From the NCBI GenBank assembly GCA_003022125.1, contig PXQH01000063.1:1-41099 (forward strand): 41,099 bases of DNA, in the 5' to 3' direction. The number at the start of each line of letters is the position of its first letter. Position 1 is the first letter of the stretch. Below, one piece after another: positions 8,827-19,703 of the stretch. Source of the stretch: Cyanobacteria bacterium QS_8_64_29. GTDB lineage: Bacteria > Cyanobacteriota > Cyanobacteriia > Cyanobacteriales > Rubidibacteraceae. The position numbers and the translations under genes were made by a program. The notes under the pieces were generated by a model that made no database searches, was not told the origin of the DNA, and saw nothing but the letters and a program-made list of their open reading frames with translations.

Positions 8827-9504
8827 TCAGAGGGGGAGGACCTCAAAGTTGGGATCGCCGTAGGCCGTATCGCGATCGATCACGGCCAGCACCCGGTTGC
8901 GGGTGAGGTCCGCATTCCAGCCGCGGCAGACCAGGCGCGCCACGTCGGCGCGGGTGATGCTGCCGGCAACGGCAGCGCTCTCGGTGAGGATGCCGCGATC
9001 GGTGGCAGGCTCCGAGCTCAGGCCGCCCGGCCGGATGATGGTGTAGGGCAGGCCGCTGGCAATCAGGTGGCGCTCGGCCTGCTCTTTATCGGCCAGTACC
9101 GGTCCCAGTGCCTCCAGCGCGCGCTGCGGCAGTGCCTGCTGGCTCTCACCGCTGCCAATGGAGGAGATGAGAATGAAGCGCTCGGCCCCGGCTTGCACGG
9201 CTGCATCGATGAGGTTGCGGTTGCCGGCGCGATCGGGCCGCTGCTCGTCCTGCGGGCTGCCGCCAATCGTGGAGATGACGGCGCGAACGGGCCCGCTTGC
9301 CGTTAAGGCTTGCATCACGGCTTGGCGATCAAGGGCATCGCCCACGGTCACGCTCAGCCCCATGACCTCGAGCTCGGGCTGCGCTTGCTGTGATCGCAGC
9401 AGGGCATAGACCGGCTGACCTTGCGCCCGCAAGCAGCGAGCGATTTCGTAACCCACGCCGCGGCTGGCCCCAGCCAGCCAGATTGCTCCGTCCGCCTCGG
9501 CCAT
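8827..9504 (-). CDS. NAD(P)-binding atypical SDR (NmrA/SDR_a5-like)
   Basis: This is a 225-residue Rossmann-fold protein. The nucleotide-binding turn is IWLAGASRGVGYEIARCL near the N-terminus. The sequence then reads VTVGDALDRQAVMQAL (residues about 52-67), AVISTIGG, RFILISSIGS, where the catalytic Tyr-x3-Lys of classical SDRs would be preceded, and YTIIRPGGLSSEP around residue 155. RADVARLVCRGW near 190 is typical of atypical SDRs. No YxxxK pair is apparent, as in NmrA-like members that act as redox sensors or reductases on unknown substrates. Cyanobacteria carry several such proteins, some (Ycf39-like) assisting photosystem II assembly; this one is shorter and I do not assign that role. Confidence 0.85.
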   Translation of the reverse strand: MAEADGAIWLAGASRGVGYEIARCLRAQGQPVYALLRSQQAQPELEVMGLSVTVGDALDRQAVMQALTASGPVRAVISTIGGSPQDEQRPDRAGNRNLIDAAVQAGAERFILISSIGSGESQQALPQRALEALGPVLADKEQAERHLIASGLPYTIIRPGGLSSEPATDRGILTESAAVAGSITRADVARLVCRGWNADLTRNRVLAVIDRDTAYGDPNFEVLPL

Positions 9505-9513
9505 TGTTGGGTG

Positions 9514-10281
9514 CTACCCGCGCTCCTGCGCTGCCATTGTCGCATTGGCAGCACTTGCGGCTGGGGGGCTGGCCGCGTTCGCCTGCGCCCGCCAAAACTC
9601 CAGAATGCGCGCGCCCACGCGCTGCGGGTAGGCATAGTGAAACAGGTGAGCGCCGCCCGGACACTGCCAGAGGCGATCGCCGGGTTTGAGCCAAGGCTGC
9701 CAGCGCTGCAAGGCCGAGGGATCGGCGATGGCATCATCCTGGCTGCCGCAAGCGAGCAACGGAACCGCAACCCCACCCCGGGGCAAGCTCGCCCGCTGCA
9801 GCAGCGAATGCGGCGAAGGAGAGGCAATAGCATCGCGCTGCAGGCACTGCACCAATCCGGCCAGCTCGCGCCGGCTGCGGTTGCCCACGAGCGCGCGCGC
9901 CATTTGGGTCAGGGCCATTTGGCGCGAGCAAGGCACTTGCCGGTAGTAGGCGTAGTAGTGCGCCTGCCAGTTAACGGCCGGCTCGGCGCCCACTCCCAGC
10001 AGCGTTAGCGAGCGAACGCGCTCGGGCTGCTTGCGTGCGTAGCACCAGCCCAGTAGCCCGCTGGTGCCATGCCCCACCAGGTGGACCGGATGCGGTGCGG
10101 CTTTGAGAAAGTCATGTAGCAGCGCGATCGCGGCATCGAGCGAGCTGGCTGCGTCCGGGTCTTGCCGGTACTGCCACTGCCGGATGGCAGCCCGACCGCT
10201 AAAGTAGCGCAGCAGCGGGCGGTCGAAGTGTTGCAGGGCGGGACTGACATTGAGCCAGATGGCATTGGGCCAAAGGGACAT
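9514..10281 (-). CDS. Alpha/beta hydrolase lacking the usual serine
   Basis: The product is 255 residues from ATG 10281, which has GGAGGA nine bases upstream; the longer frame from 10344 has no such site. The fold is clear from HPVHLVGHGTSGLLGW (nucleophile elbow), RVRSLTLLGVG, VPLLACGSQDDAIADP (acid turn) and GDRLWQCPGGAHLFHY (His loop). The elbow reads GHGTSG, where the family norm is G-x-S-x-G, so Gly occupies the nucleophile position. This may be a non-hydrolytic member or use a neighbouring Thr/Ser. It ends nine bases before the SDR gene on the same strand, so the two are probably co-transcribed. The substrate is unknown. Confidence 0.8.
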   Translation of the reverse strand: MSLWPNAIWLNVSPALQHFDRPLLRYFSGRAAIRQWQYRQDPDAASSLDAAIALLHDFLKAAPHPVHLVGHGTSGLLGWCYARKQPERVRSLTLLGVGAEPAVNWQAHYYAYYRQVPCSRQMALTQMARALVGNRSRRELAGLVQCLQRDAIASPSPHSLLQRASLPRGGVAVPLLACGSQDDAIADPSALQRWQPWLKPGDRLWQCPGGAHLFHYAYPQRVGARILEFWRAQANAASPPAASAANATMAAQERG

Positions 10282-10413
10282 GGGGGGCGTTCCTCCCGGT
10301 CGTTTTGGAGCAATTGCGGTTGCTGTATTGAAAATACATATCAATAATGCCAGCTAACTGCCGCGCGGTCGCGCCTCGTTTACACTTAGTAAAGACGCGC
10401 GGCCGCCTCGCCC

Positions 10414-11009
10414 ATGCTTACCACCACCGAGTTGCGCTGGTTCCTGAGCGGTCTGCTGCCGGCAGCCATCCGCCAGTGGTTCCGGCAGCAGGCCCCGGGC
10501 GAGCTGGTGCAAGCGGACGCCGAGCGCACGGACTGGTACCTGGCCCCCGCCCCGCCCTGCCCGGCGCTCAACCTCAAACAGCGTCAAGGGGCCTGGGAGC
10601 TGAAGTGGCGCCAAGCGCAACTGGGTGCCTTACCTGCCGGCACGCCCTGGCAGGGCGAGCTAGAGCAGTGGGTCAAATGGCGCTGCGAGGCCGAGCGCCC
10701 CGAGGCAATTGCGCTGACCCCAGCCATGCAGGCCCGCGGTCCCTGGGTGGCCGTGCGCAAATCGCGATCGCTGCGCCGCCTGTCGCTGGCGAGCGGAACT
10801 AGCTGCGAGCTGGAGCTAACGCAGTTGCAGGCGGGCGATCGCTGGGGCTGGACGCTGGCGCTGGAAGCGTCGGGAGCGGCCGCACAACTGCAGGCGCCGC
10901 TGCAGGCAGCCGCCGCTAAGCTGGCCCGAAGCTACCCTGAACTAGCGCTCGAGGCCCGGCAGTCCTACGCCTATCCCAGCTGGCTGGCCGCCATCCCGCC
11001 CAGCGGCGT

Positions 11010-11013
<4 letters not shown>
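10414..11013 (+). CDS. Conserved hypothetical protein, possibly CYTH-like
   Basis: This 199-residue soluble protein is rich in Trp, Gln and Ala. It contains paired basic/acidic strands: [17 protein letters not shown] (residues about 51-67), [15 protein letters not shown] and [20 protein letters not shown] (about 133-152). The recurring E-x-K / L-K-x-R strands resemble the beta tunnel of CYTH/triphosphate tunnel proteins, but the canonical ExExK start is not evident, so this is only a structural guess. It is divergent from the hydrolase and converges with gyrB; its TAG overlaps the gyrB stop in a shared CTAG (11010-11013). Confidence 0.6.
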
Positions 11014-12941
<1,928 letters not shown>

Positions 12942-13086
12942 GAAATCGCTCGCAAATAAAGGCGGCTAGAAAGCGAATCATTTGGCGCGACGGCAAAACA
13001 GACCCCAAAAGCCCCAAAAACGCTTTCTGGCTCATTTTAGCACCCTTGAAGCGGCCGCTCGGGCCATAGGTGAACCCCGCCACGCG

Positions 13087-14076
13087 ATGGACGATGGCAT
13101 GGACGCCAGCGCCCCCCTGCCCGGCGCGATCGCCCTCTGCGGCGCCACGGCCACCGGCAAATCGGGGCTGGCGCTGGCCCTGGCGCGCCAGCTCAACACC
13201 GCCATCCTCAGCCTGGACTCGCGCCAGGTCTATCGCGAGCTGAATATCGGCACGGCCAAACCCACCCCAGCCGAGCGCGCGGCCGTGCCCCACTACCTGA
13301 TCGACATCTGCGATCCGCGCAAGCAGCTCACGCTGGCGCAGTACCAGGACCGCGCTTGGGCCGTCCTGGCACAGTTCGAGCAACTGCCACCGCCCGATCC
13401 CAGCCGGCCCAAGGGCGAGCTGCCGCTACTGGTGGGCGGTACCGGCCTGTACTTCCAGGCCATCGCGCGCGGGCTCAAAATCCCGCGCGTTCCGCCGCAA
13501 CCGGCGCTGCGATCGCAGCTCCAGCACCTGGGCCAACCGCAGTGCCACGCCCTGCTGGCGCGCGCCGACCCCGATGCCGCCGCCAAAATCCACCCCAACG
13601 ATCACGTCCGCACGCGGCGCGCGCTGGAGGTGCTCTATACCACCGGCGTCCCCATCTCGCAGCAGCAGGGGGAAGCCCCACCGGCTTACCCCATCCTGGC
13701 CCTGGGCCTCGATGCCCCGCCCGAGGCGCTTGCGCGCCGCATCGAGCGCCGCACGCGCCAGATGCTGGCCGCCGGGCTGGCCGAGGAGGTTGCGGCCCTG
13801 GGCGAGCGCTACGGCTGGGACCTGCCGCTGCTGGAGACGTTGGGCTATCGCGAGATGCGGGCGCACCTGCGCGGGGAGCTGGGGCTGGAGGCCGCGCGCG
13901 ATGCTATCGTGCTGCGCACGCGCCAGTTCGCCAAGCGCCAGCGCACGTGGTTCCAAGCCTATCCCGAGATCGAGTGGTTTCATGCGGAGGCGCCGGATCT
14001 GCTGGATCGCCTCGAGGCGCGGATCCGGCAGTTTCGGGCAGCGATCGCTCCATCGCAGCTGCCTGCAAGGCCCTAG
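13087..14076 (+). CDS. miaA: tRNA dimethylallyltransferase MiaA
   Basis: MiaA transfers a dimethylallyl group to N6 of A37 in tRNAs reading UNN codons. The P-loop is ALCGATATGKSGLALALA. It is followed by LSLDSRQVYRELNIGTAKP (substrate-binding Asp-Ser), PHYLIDICDP and LLVGGTGLYFQAI, then the insert domain, and HVRTRRALEVL and LETLGYREM near the C-terminus, where RQFAKRQRTWF contacts tRNA. The start is uncertain: ATG 13087 (MDDGMDAS) or 13099 fits the family. The frame is open back to 12982, but those residues are basic and unlike MiaA N-termini. The length is 329 residues from 13087, close to normal. Confidence 0.95.
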   Translation: MDDGMDASAPLPGAIALCGATATGKSGLALALARQLNTAILSLDSRQVYRELNIGTAKPTPAERAAVPHYLIDICDPRKQLTLAQYQDRAWAVLAQFEQLPPPDPSRPKGELPLLVGGTGLYFQAIARGLKIPRVPPQPALRSQLQHLGQPQCHALLARADPDAAAKIHPNDHVRTRRALEVLYTTGVPISQQQGEAPPAYPILALGLDAPPEALARRIERRTRQMLAAGLAEEVAALGERYGWDLPLLETLGYREMRAHLRGELGLEAARDAIVLRTRQFAKRQRTWFQAYPEIEWFHAEAPDLLDRLEARIRQFRAAIAPSQLPARP

Positions 14077-14119
14077 CTGGCTTGCCAAAATATAGGGCCA
14101 AGCGCTCCCGGCAGTTCCC

Positions 14120-15601
14120 ATGCAACTCAAAAATCCCTTTGCGCTCCGGCAGAGTCCCTGGCAGCAGTTCTGCAAGCAGCTCGAGCGAACTGTAGGCCAA
14201 GACGGCCTCATCCGGCAGCAAGAAGAGCTGCTGACCTACGAAAGCGACGGCCTCCCCTGCTACCGCGAGCGGCCGGCGCTGGCGGTCTTGCCGCGCACCA
14301 CCGAGCAGGTAGCGCAAGCGATCCGCCTCTGCAATGACTATGGCATCACCTGGGTCGCCCGCGGGGCGGGGACGGGCCTCTCGGGTGGGGCCCTGCCCAT
14401 CCGGGAAGGGGTACTGATCGTCACCTCGCGCATGAACCGCATCCTGGAGGCGGACACCGACAACCAACGCGTGGTGGTGCAGCCGGGCGCGATCAACAAC
14501 TGGGTGACGCAAGCAGTCAGCGAGGCCGGGTTTTACTACGCCCCCGATCCCTCCAGCCAGTCGGTCTGCACCATCGGCGGCAACATTGCCGAGAACTCCG
14601 GCGGCGTTCACTGCCTCAAGTACGGGGTAACCATCAACCACGTGCTGGGGCTCAAGGCGGTCACCGCGCAGGGCGAGATCGTCGAGTTGGGCGGCGAGGT
14701 CCCCGAGATGCCCGGCTACGACCTCACCGGGTTGTTCGTGGGCTCGGAAGGCACCCTGGGCCTGGCCACCGAGATTACGCTCAGCATCCTCAAAACCCCC
14801 GAATCGGCCTGCGTGCTGCTGGCGGATTTCGCCAGCATGGAGGCCGCCGGGCAGGCCGTGACCGACATTGTGGGGGCCGGCATCATCCCTGCCGGGATGG
14901 AGATGATGGACAACCTCAGCATCAACGCGGTGGAGGATGTCGTCGGCAGCGGCTGCTACCCGCGCGATGCCGCGGCCGTGCTGCTGGTGGAGCTGGACGG
15001 CCTGAGCGAGGAAGTCGAGGCCGATGTAGCCCGCGTGGCCGATCGGTGCGAGCGCGCCGGCGCGCGCAGCACCCAAACCGCCTGGGATGCAGCCACGCAG
15101 CAAAAATTCTGGAAGGGGCGCAAAGCCGCCTTTGCCGCGGCCGGCAACCTCAGCCCGGACTACTTCATTCAGGATGGGGTTATCCCGCGCACGCAGCTGA
15201 GCTGGGTGCTGGGCGAGATTGAAGCCCTGAGCCAGCGCTTTGGCTACCGCATCGCCAACGTCTTTCACGCCGGCGATGGCAACTTGCACCCGCTGATCCT
15301 CTACGACAATTCGGTCGAGGGCCAGCTCGCGGAGGTCGAGACCCTAGGGCGCGAGATCCTCAAGCGCTGCGTCCAGGCTGGCGGCAGCATCTCGGGCGAG
15401 CACGGCATTGGCGCGGACAAAAACTGCTTCATGCCGGATATGTTCAGTGCCGCGGACCTCGAGACCATGCGGCGCGTGCGCCTGGCCTTCGATCCCAACC
15501 AGCTGGCCAACTCGGAAAAACTCTTCCCCACCCCGCGCACCTGCGGCGAAGCAGCCCACGCGCACCAGTGGGTCGAGACCCAAGGCGCCCAGCTGTACTG
15601 A
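14120..15601 (+). CDS. glcD: Glycolate oxidase/dehydrogenase FAD subunit
   Basis: GlcD oxidises glycolate to glyoxylate and in cyanobacteria feeds the photorespiratory salvage of 2-phosphoglycolate. The 493-residue protein belongs to the PCMH/vanillyl-alcohol oxidase class of FAD enzymes. The FAD-binding part has VARGAGTGLSGGALP and YAPDPSSQSVCTIGGN, followed by ENSGGVHCLKYGVT and VGSEGTLGLATEITL (residues about 210-224). The C-terminal cap carries NVFHAGDGNLHPLILYD and GGSISGEHGIGADK. The start MQLKNPFALRQSPW gives a standard length. No GlcE or GlcF lies beside it, as is common where the dehydrogenase is a GlcD1-type protein. A minus-strand frame overlaps its last 258 bases. Confidence 0.93.
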   Translation: MQLKNPFALRQSPWQQFCKQLERTVGQDGLIRQQEELLTYESDGLPCYRERPALAVLPRTTEQVAQAIRLCNDYGITWVARGAGTGLSGGALPIREGVLIVTSRMNRILEADTDNQRVVVQPGAINNWVTQAVSEAGFYYAPDPSSQSVCTIGGNIAENSGGVHCLKYGVTINHVLGLKAVTAQGEIVELGGEVPEMPGYDLTGLFVGSEGTLGLATEITLSILKTPESACVLLADFASMEAAGQAVTDIVGAGIIPAGMEMMDNLSINAVEDVVGSGCYPRDAAAVLLVELDGLSEEVEADVARVADRCERAGARSTQTAWDAATQQKFWKGRKAAFAAAGNLSPDYFIQDGVIPRTQLSWVLGEIEALSQRFGYRIANVFHAGDGNLHPLILYDNSVEGQLAEVETLGREILKRCVQAGGSISGEHGIGADKNCFMPDMFSAADLETMRRVRLAFDPNQLANSEKLFPTPRTCGEAAHAHQWVETQGAQLY

Positions 15602-16186
15602 TAGGCCTGCGGCGGCGCTCTCCTCGCGGGCGCGCTGGGCGAGCGGCGCTACATCGGTTACTTGCAGGCCGCGCTCGCTGGTGGCGCGATCGGCGACGAG
15701 ATCGAGATCCTTGGCCTTGGGCAGCTGCATGGGATAGATGGCACGGACGGTCACTTGCCGCTCAAGGGGGATGATCGCATCGCTGCCAAAGGCCAGCTGG
15801 GCCTCAAATGGGACTTGCCAGGTGCCGGCTTTGACCTTGTGGGGCTCGCCGATGCGCTGGATTTGGAGCTCGGGGGGCCGATCCGCTGGCGCCCCGGCCG
15901 GCGCTAGCTGGTGCAGATCCTGCAGCAGGGGCGCGCGCAGGGCTTGGGCGAACGGCAGCTCGCCCGCTTGCGGCTCGCCGCCAAAGGCAGCGCTCACCCC
16001 CTGCGCCATTGATCGCTCGACAAAGGTTTGGATGGCCGCCGGCGATCGCCGGCTGGGGTTCTGCACGTCCTCACGCACGGGCGCATCGTCGCGCAGGGCC
16101 ATTCCCACAGCGCTAAAGACCGCATAGAGCCCGAGGATGGCCAGAAAAACAGCGAGGCTGGTGCGACCGAACGGCAGCTGGGACAT
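15344..16186 (-). CDS. Membrane-anchored hypothetical protein with antisense tail
   Basis: From ATG 16186 the product begins MSQLPFGRTS, followed by one transmembrane helix (LAVFLAILGLYAVFSAVG, residues 11-28). A periplasmic domain of about 165 residues then has a beta pattern: PELQIQRIGEPHKVKAG, WQVPFEAQLAFG and RQVTVRAIYPMQ. I do not recognise the family. The protein-like part ends around ESAAAGLSVQ (about 15600), but no stop occurs there: the frame continues 258 bases antisense through glcD and stops at 15344. The last 85 residues are therefore probably accidental, caused by a lost stop or a shift. The true gene is likely about 195 residues and convergent with glcD. Confidence 0.55.
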   Translation of the reverse strand: MSQLPFGRTSLAVFLAILGLYAVFSAVGMALRDDAPVREDVQNPSRRSPAAIQTFVERSMAQGVSAAFGGEPQAGELPFAQALRAPLLQDLHQLAPAGAPADRPPELQIQRIGEPHKVKAGTWQVPFEAQLAFGSDAIIPLERQVTVRAIYPMQLPKAKDLDLVADRATSERGLQVTDVAPLAQRAREESAAAGLSVQLGALGLDPLVRVGCFAAGARGGEEFFRVGQLVGIEGQAHAPHGLEVRGTEHIRHEAVFVRANAVLARDAAASLDAALEDLAP

Positions 16187-16317
16187 AAGGCAAGTTGCGC
16201 GGGGCTGCTTTCAGCCTAGCGCCTGCTGGGGGCCTTGGGGGGTACCAGCAGCCCGCCCGGCTCGATCCCAGCTGGGGTGGCGTGCAGCATGGAGGTGGCT
16301 CGCACAGTGGAGGGGCT

Positions 16318-19300
16318 ATGCATCGTGATCGCGGCGAAATCCGCTGCGCGCCCACAGACCTGCTGCGCTTTCTGGGCTGCCGCCACGCGAGCTACCTCGA
16401 CTGGCACGCGCTCGATGGGGGGTTGCGTCCGGACGATCCCGATCCGCAATCGGCCTTCATCCAGCAGCAGGGGCGCGATCACGAGTGGGCCTACTTGGAC
16501 AAGGTGCGGGTCCAATACAGCTTGGTGGAGATTGCTGCCTCAGGGGGGGTTGCCGAGCGAGCGGCCCGCACGCAGCAAGCCATGCGCGCCGGCACGCCGG
16601 CCATTGCCCAGGCCGTGCTGGAGCGGGGCCCGTGGCAGGGTATGCCGGATCTGCTCTGGCGCATCGAGCAGCCCTCGGCGTTGGGCGCCCACGCCTACGA
16701 GCCCGGCGATATCAAACTGGCGAGCCACCCCCAGCCCGAGCACCTGCTGCAGCTGGCGGCCTATGCCGATCTGCTGGCGAGCGAGCAGGGCACCCTCCCC
16801 CAGCGCCTGCACCTGGTTCTGGGCGACGAGCGCCATCTGGTCTATCGCTGCGCCGAGTTCTGGAACTTCTACACCCGCGTGCGGGACCGCTTCGAGGCCT
16901 TTCTGGCCCAGCTGCCCCAGGCTGCCCAGCCCTCTCAGCCCGAGCCCTGCCCCATGTGCGATCAGTGCGACTGGCACAGCCACTGCGAGGCCGTTTGGGA
17001 GCAGCAAGACCACCTCACCCACGTCGCCGACATCCGCCAGAGCCAGATCGCCAAATTGCGCGCCGCTGGCGTTACGACCGTGGCCCAGCTCGCCGCCCTC
17101 CCCGAAGAGGCAACAGTCCGGGGAATGAGCGCCGGCACGCTGGCGCGCCTGCGCCGCCAAGCCGCGCTGCAGTGCCACCAGCGCAAAACCGGCCAAGATA
17201 CCTACCAACTGCTCGAGGTGGCGCCCGGCCAAGGCCTGGAGCGGCTGCCGCCGCCGGACCCGGGCGATCTGTTTTTTGATATTGAGGGCGATCCCTTCTA
17301 CCCGGGCGGGCTGGAGTACCTGTTTGGTGTTTACCAAACGCTCGAGCCGCCCGAGTTCCGCTGCTTCTGGGCCCACGATCGCGACCAGGAACGCCAGGCC
17401 CTGGAGCAGACGATTGACTGCCTGGTCGCGCGCCTGCAGCAGCGCCCCCATGCCCACATCTACCACTACGCCCACTACGAGTTCTCGGCGCTCAAGCGCC
17501 TGAGCTCAGCCCACGGCACCCGCGAAGCGGAACTGGACCAGCTGCTGCGCGAGCGCAAGTTTGTCGATCTCTACCGGGTGGTGCGCGAGGGGCTGGCGGT
17601 CTCGCGGCCCAGCTACTCCCTCAAAGAGCTGGAGGCGTTCTATACTGACAAGCGCAGCGATGCCGTGGAAACGGCGGTTGACAGCATCCTCTGGTACGAG
17701 CACTGGCGCCAAAGCAGGGACGATACCAAGCTCCGGGACATTGCCGACTACAACCAGGTCGACTGCCGCTCCACGGGCCAGCTGCGCGACTGGCTGCTGA
17801 GCTTGCGCCCCGAGCCGCCCCCAGCCCAGGCAGCAGAGGCCCAGGAGCCGCCAGCGGTGATCGCGGCGGTCCCCACCGAGAGCGACACCCTGGCCCAGGC
17901 CGTCAGCACCGGCGCCACGCACCTGCCCGAGCGCGCGCGCACCCTCATCGGCCACCTGCTCGAGTTCCACCGCCGCGAGGAAAAGCCCCAGTGGTGGGCC
18001 CTGTTCGAGCGGGCCAACAGCCTGGAAGAGGATCTCATTGACGATCCCGAGTGCCTGGCGGGCTTGGTCTGGGATGCCGACTGCCCGCTGGCGGCACACC
18101 AGCGCTCGGTGCTGGTGACCTATCGCTACCCCGCCCAGGAAACCAAGCTGGCTCCCGGCGATCGCCCCGCCATCGCCGCCAACCTGAACGCCACGCACGC
18201 GATCGCGGCGCTCAATGAAACCGAGCGGCGCGTGCAGCTCAAGCGCGGCAAAACCAGCGACCCGCTCCCCGAGCGCCTGTCGCTGATTCCCGGCCGCCCC
18301 ATCCAAACTCAGACGCTCAAGGCGGCAGTAGGCCGCTTGGCGCAATCGGCGGCGGCTCGGGCGGGGCGCTACGCCGCCGTGGAGGCCTTTCTGGCCCGCG
18401 CGGCGCCGCGCATCGCAGGCTGCGACCCGCAACAGCCGCTGGTGGCCCCCGGCTCGGATCCGGTAGCGGCGGTTCGGGACCTGGCCCTGGGCCTGCAGGC
18501 GAGCTACCTGGTCGTCCAGGGGCCGCCCGGCACGGGCAAAACCCATACGGCCGCTCGCGCCATTGTGGCGCTGCTCCAGCGGGGCGATCGCGTGGGGGTC
18601 ATGGCCGCCACGCACAAGGCCATTAACAACCTGCTGGCCAAGGTGGAGGCGGCTGCCCGGGCTGAGGGCCTGAGCTTCTGCGGCGCCCAAAAAGCCAGCA
18701 GCGACCGGCAGGCCTTGAACAGGGAGCAGATTGCTACGGTCCGCGAGCCCAAAAAGATCGGCACCGAGCACCAGCTGATCGCCGGAACCGCCTGGCTCTT
18801 TGCCCGGCCCGAGTTCGATCTGAGCTGCGATGCGCTGTTTGTCGATGAAGCCGGGCAGGTCTCGCTGGGCAATCTGGTCGCGGCCGGCACGGCCGGGCGC
18901 AATTTGGTGCTGGTGGGCGATCGCATGCAGCTAGGCCAGCCCATTCAGGGCACCCACCCCGGCGAGGCGGGGCAATCCAGCTTGGACTACCTGCTGGGCG
19001 AGCGCGCCACCATCCCGCCCGAGCGGGGGGTATTTTTGGACACGACGCGGCGCCTGCCCCCCGAGATCTGCTGCTTTGTCTCCTCGGCCATTTACGAGGG
19101 GCGGCTGCAAGCGCACCCCGATACCGCAACGCGCCACCTGGTGCTGCCTCCGGATGCCCCAGCGGCCCTGGCGCCGCGCGGCCTGCGCTTTGTGGACGCC
19201 CATCACAGTGGCTGCCAGCAAAAAAGCGAGGCCGAAGCCGACATCATTAAGGGGCTCATCGATTGCCTGCTGACCGCCCGCGTTTGCCATGCCGATGGCA

Positions 19301-19656
19301 GCCAACGCCCGCTGACGCTCAACGACATCCTGGTCACCGCACCCTACAACCTCCAGGTCTCGCATCTGGAGCGAGTCCTGCCTGATGGCGCGCAGGTGGG
19401 AACGGTGGATCGCTTCCAGGGCCAGGAAGCCGAGGTGGTGCTGGTCTCCATGACCACTTCCTCGCCGCAGGAGCTGCCGCGGCAGGTGGAGTTCCTCTAC
19501 AGCCGCAACCGGCTCAACGTGGCCATCTCGCGCGCCCGCTGCCTGGCGGTCACCATTGCCAACCCGGCCCTGCTGGATCTGCCCTGCACCACCGTGGAAC
19601 AGATCCGCCCGGTCAATACCTTGTGCTGGCTGCGCGACTACGCCAGGGCGCATTGA
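16318..19656 (+). CDS. TM0106-type RecB-like nuclease fused to SF1 helicase
   Basis: This 1112-residue DNA repair-type enzyme starts at ATG 16318, just after GGAGGGG; an earlier in-frame start at 16195 lacks such a site. The N-terminal PD-(D/E)XK nuclease has GMPDLLWRIE, EPGDIKLAS and the QLAAYADLL motif, and a Cys set (CPMCDQCDWHSHC, residues about 211-223, plus FLGCRH near the start) suggests an Fe-S cluster as in Cas4/AddB. A DEDD/RNase H-like exonuclease follows (LFFDIEGDPFYPGG about 319-332, CRSTGQLRDWLL). The C-terminal DNA2/Upf1-like helicase has [13 protein letters not shown] (about 735), ALFVDEAGQVS (about 840), VDRFQGQEAEVVLVSM (about 1030) and NVAISRARC. The substrate is unproven; processing of DNA ends or flaps is a reasonable inference. 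Confidence 0.9.
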   Translation: MHRDRGEIRCAPTDLLRFLGCRHASYLDWHALDGGLRPDDPDPQSAFIQQQGRDHEWAYLDKVRVQYSLVEIAASGGVAERAARTQQAMRAGTPAIAQAVLERGPWQGMPDLLWRIEQPSALGAHAYEPGDIKLASHPQPEHLLQLAAYADLLASEQGTLPQRLHLVLGDERHLVYRCAEFWNFYTRVRDRFEAFLAQLPQAAQPSQPEPCPMCDQCDWHSHCEAVWEQQDHLTHVADIRQSQIAKLRAAGVTTVAQLAALPEEATVRGMSAGTLARLRRQAALQCHQRKTGQDTYQLLEVAPGQGLERLPPPDPGDLFFDIEGDPFYPGGLEYLFGVYQTLEPPEFRCFWAHDRDQERQALEQTIDCLVARLQQRPHAHIYHYAHYEFSALKRLSSAHGTREAELDQLLRERKFVDLYRVVREGLAVSRPSYSLKELEAFYTDKRSDAVETAVDSILWYEHWRQSRDDTKLRDIADYNQVDCRSTGQLRDWLLSLRPEPPPAQAAEAQEPPAVIAAVPTESDTLAQAVSTGATHLPERARTLIGHLLEFHRREEKPQWWALFERANSLEEDLIDDPECLAGLVWDADCPLAAHQRSVLVTYRYPAQETKLAPGDRPAIAANLNATHAIAALNETERRVQLKRGKTSDPLPERLSLIPGRPIQTQTLKAAVGRLAQSAAARAGRYAAVEAFLARAAPRIAGCDPQQPLVAPGSDPVAAVRDLALGLQASYLVVQGPPGTGKTHTAARAIVALLQRGDRVGVMAATHKAINNLLAKVEAAARAEGLSFCGAQKASSDRQALNREQIATVREPKKIGTEHQLIAGTAWLFARPEFDLSCDALFVDEAGQVSLGNLVAAGTAGRNLVLVGDRMQLGQPIQGTHPGEAGQSSLDYLLGERATIPPERGVFLDTTRRLPPEICCFVSSAIYEGRLQAHPDTATRHLVLPPDAPAALAPRGLRFVDAHHSGCQQKSEAEADIIKGLIDCLLTARVCHADGSQRPLTLNDILVTAPYNLQVSHLERVLPDGAQVGTVDRFQGQEAEVVLVSMTTSSPQELPRQVEFLYSRNRLNVAISRARCLAVTIANPALLDLPCTTVEQIRPVNTLCWLRDYARAH

Positions 19657-19703
19657 GCCCCGTGAGCCGGCGCTAGGATCGCGGTAGTTGCCGGTCCGAG
19701 CCC

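Noticed and set aside
13904-15289. 461-codon frame antisense to glcD and miaA
   Set aside because: It spans two well-supported plus-strand genes and has no recognisable domain.
17506-18771. 421-codon minus-strand frame inside the nuclease-helicase gene
   Set aside because: It is an antisense shadow. The plus-strand gene has helicase motifs throughout, and the antisense product shows no domain.
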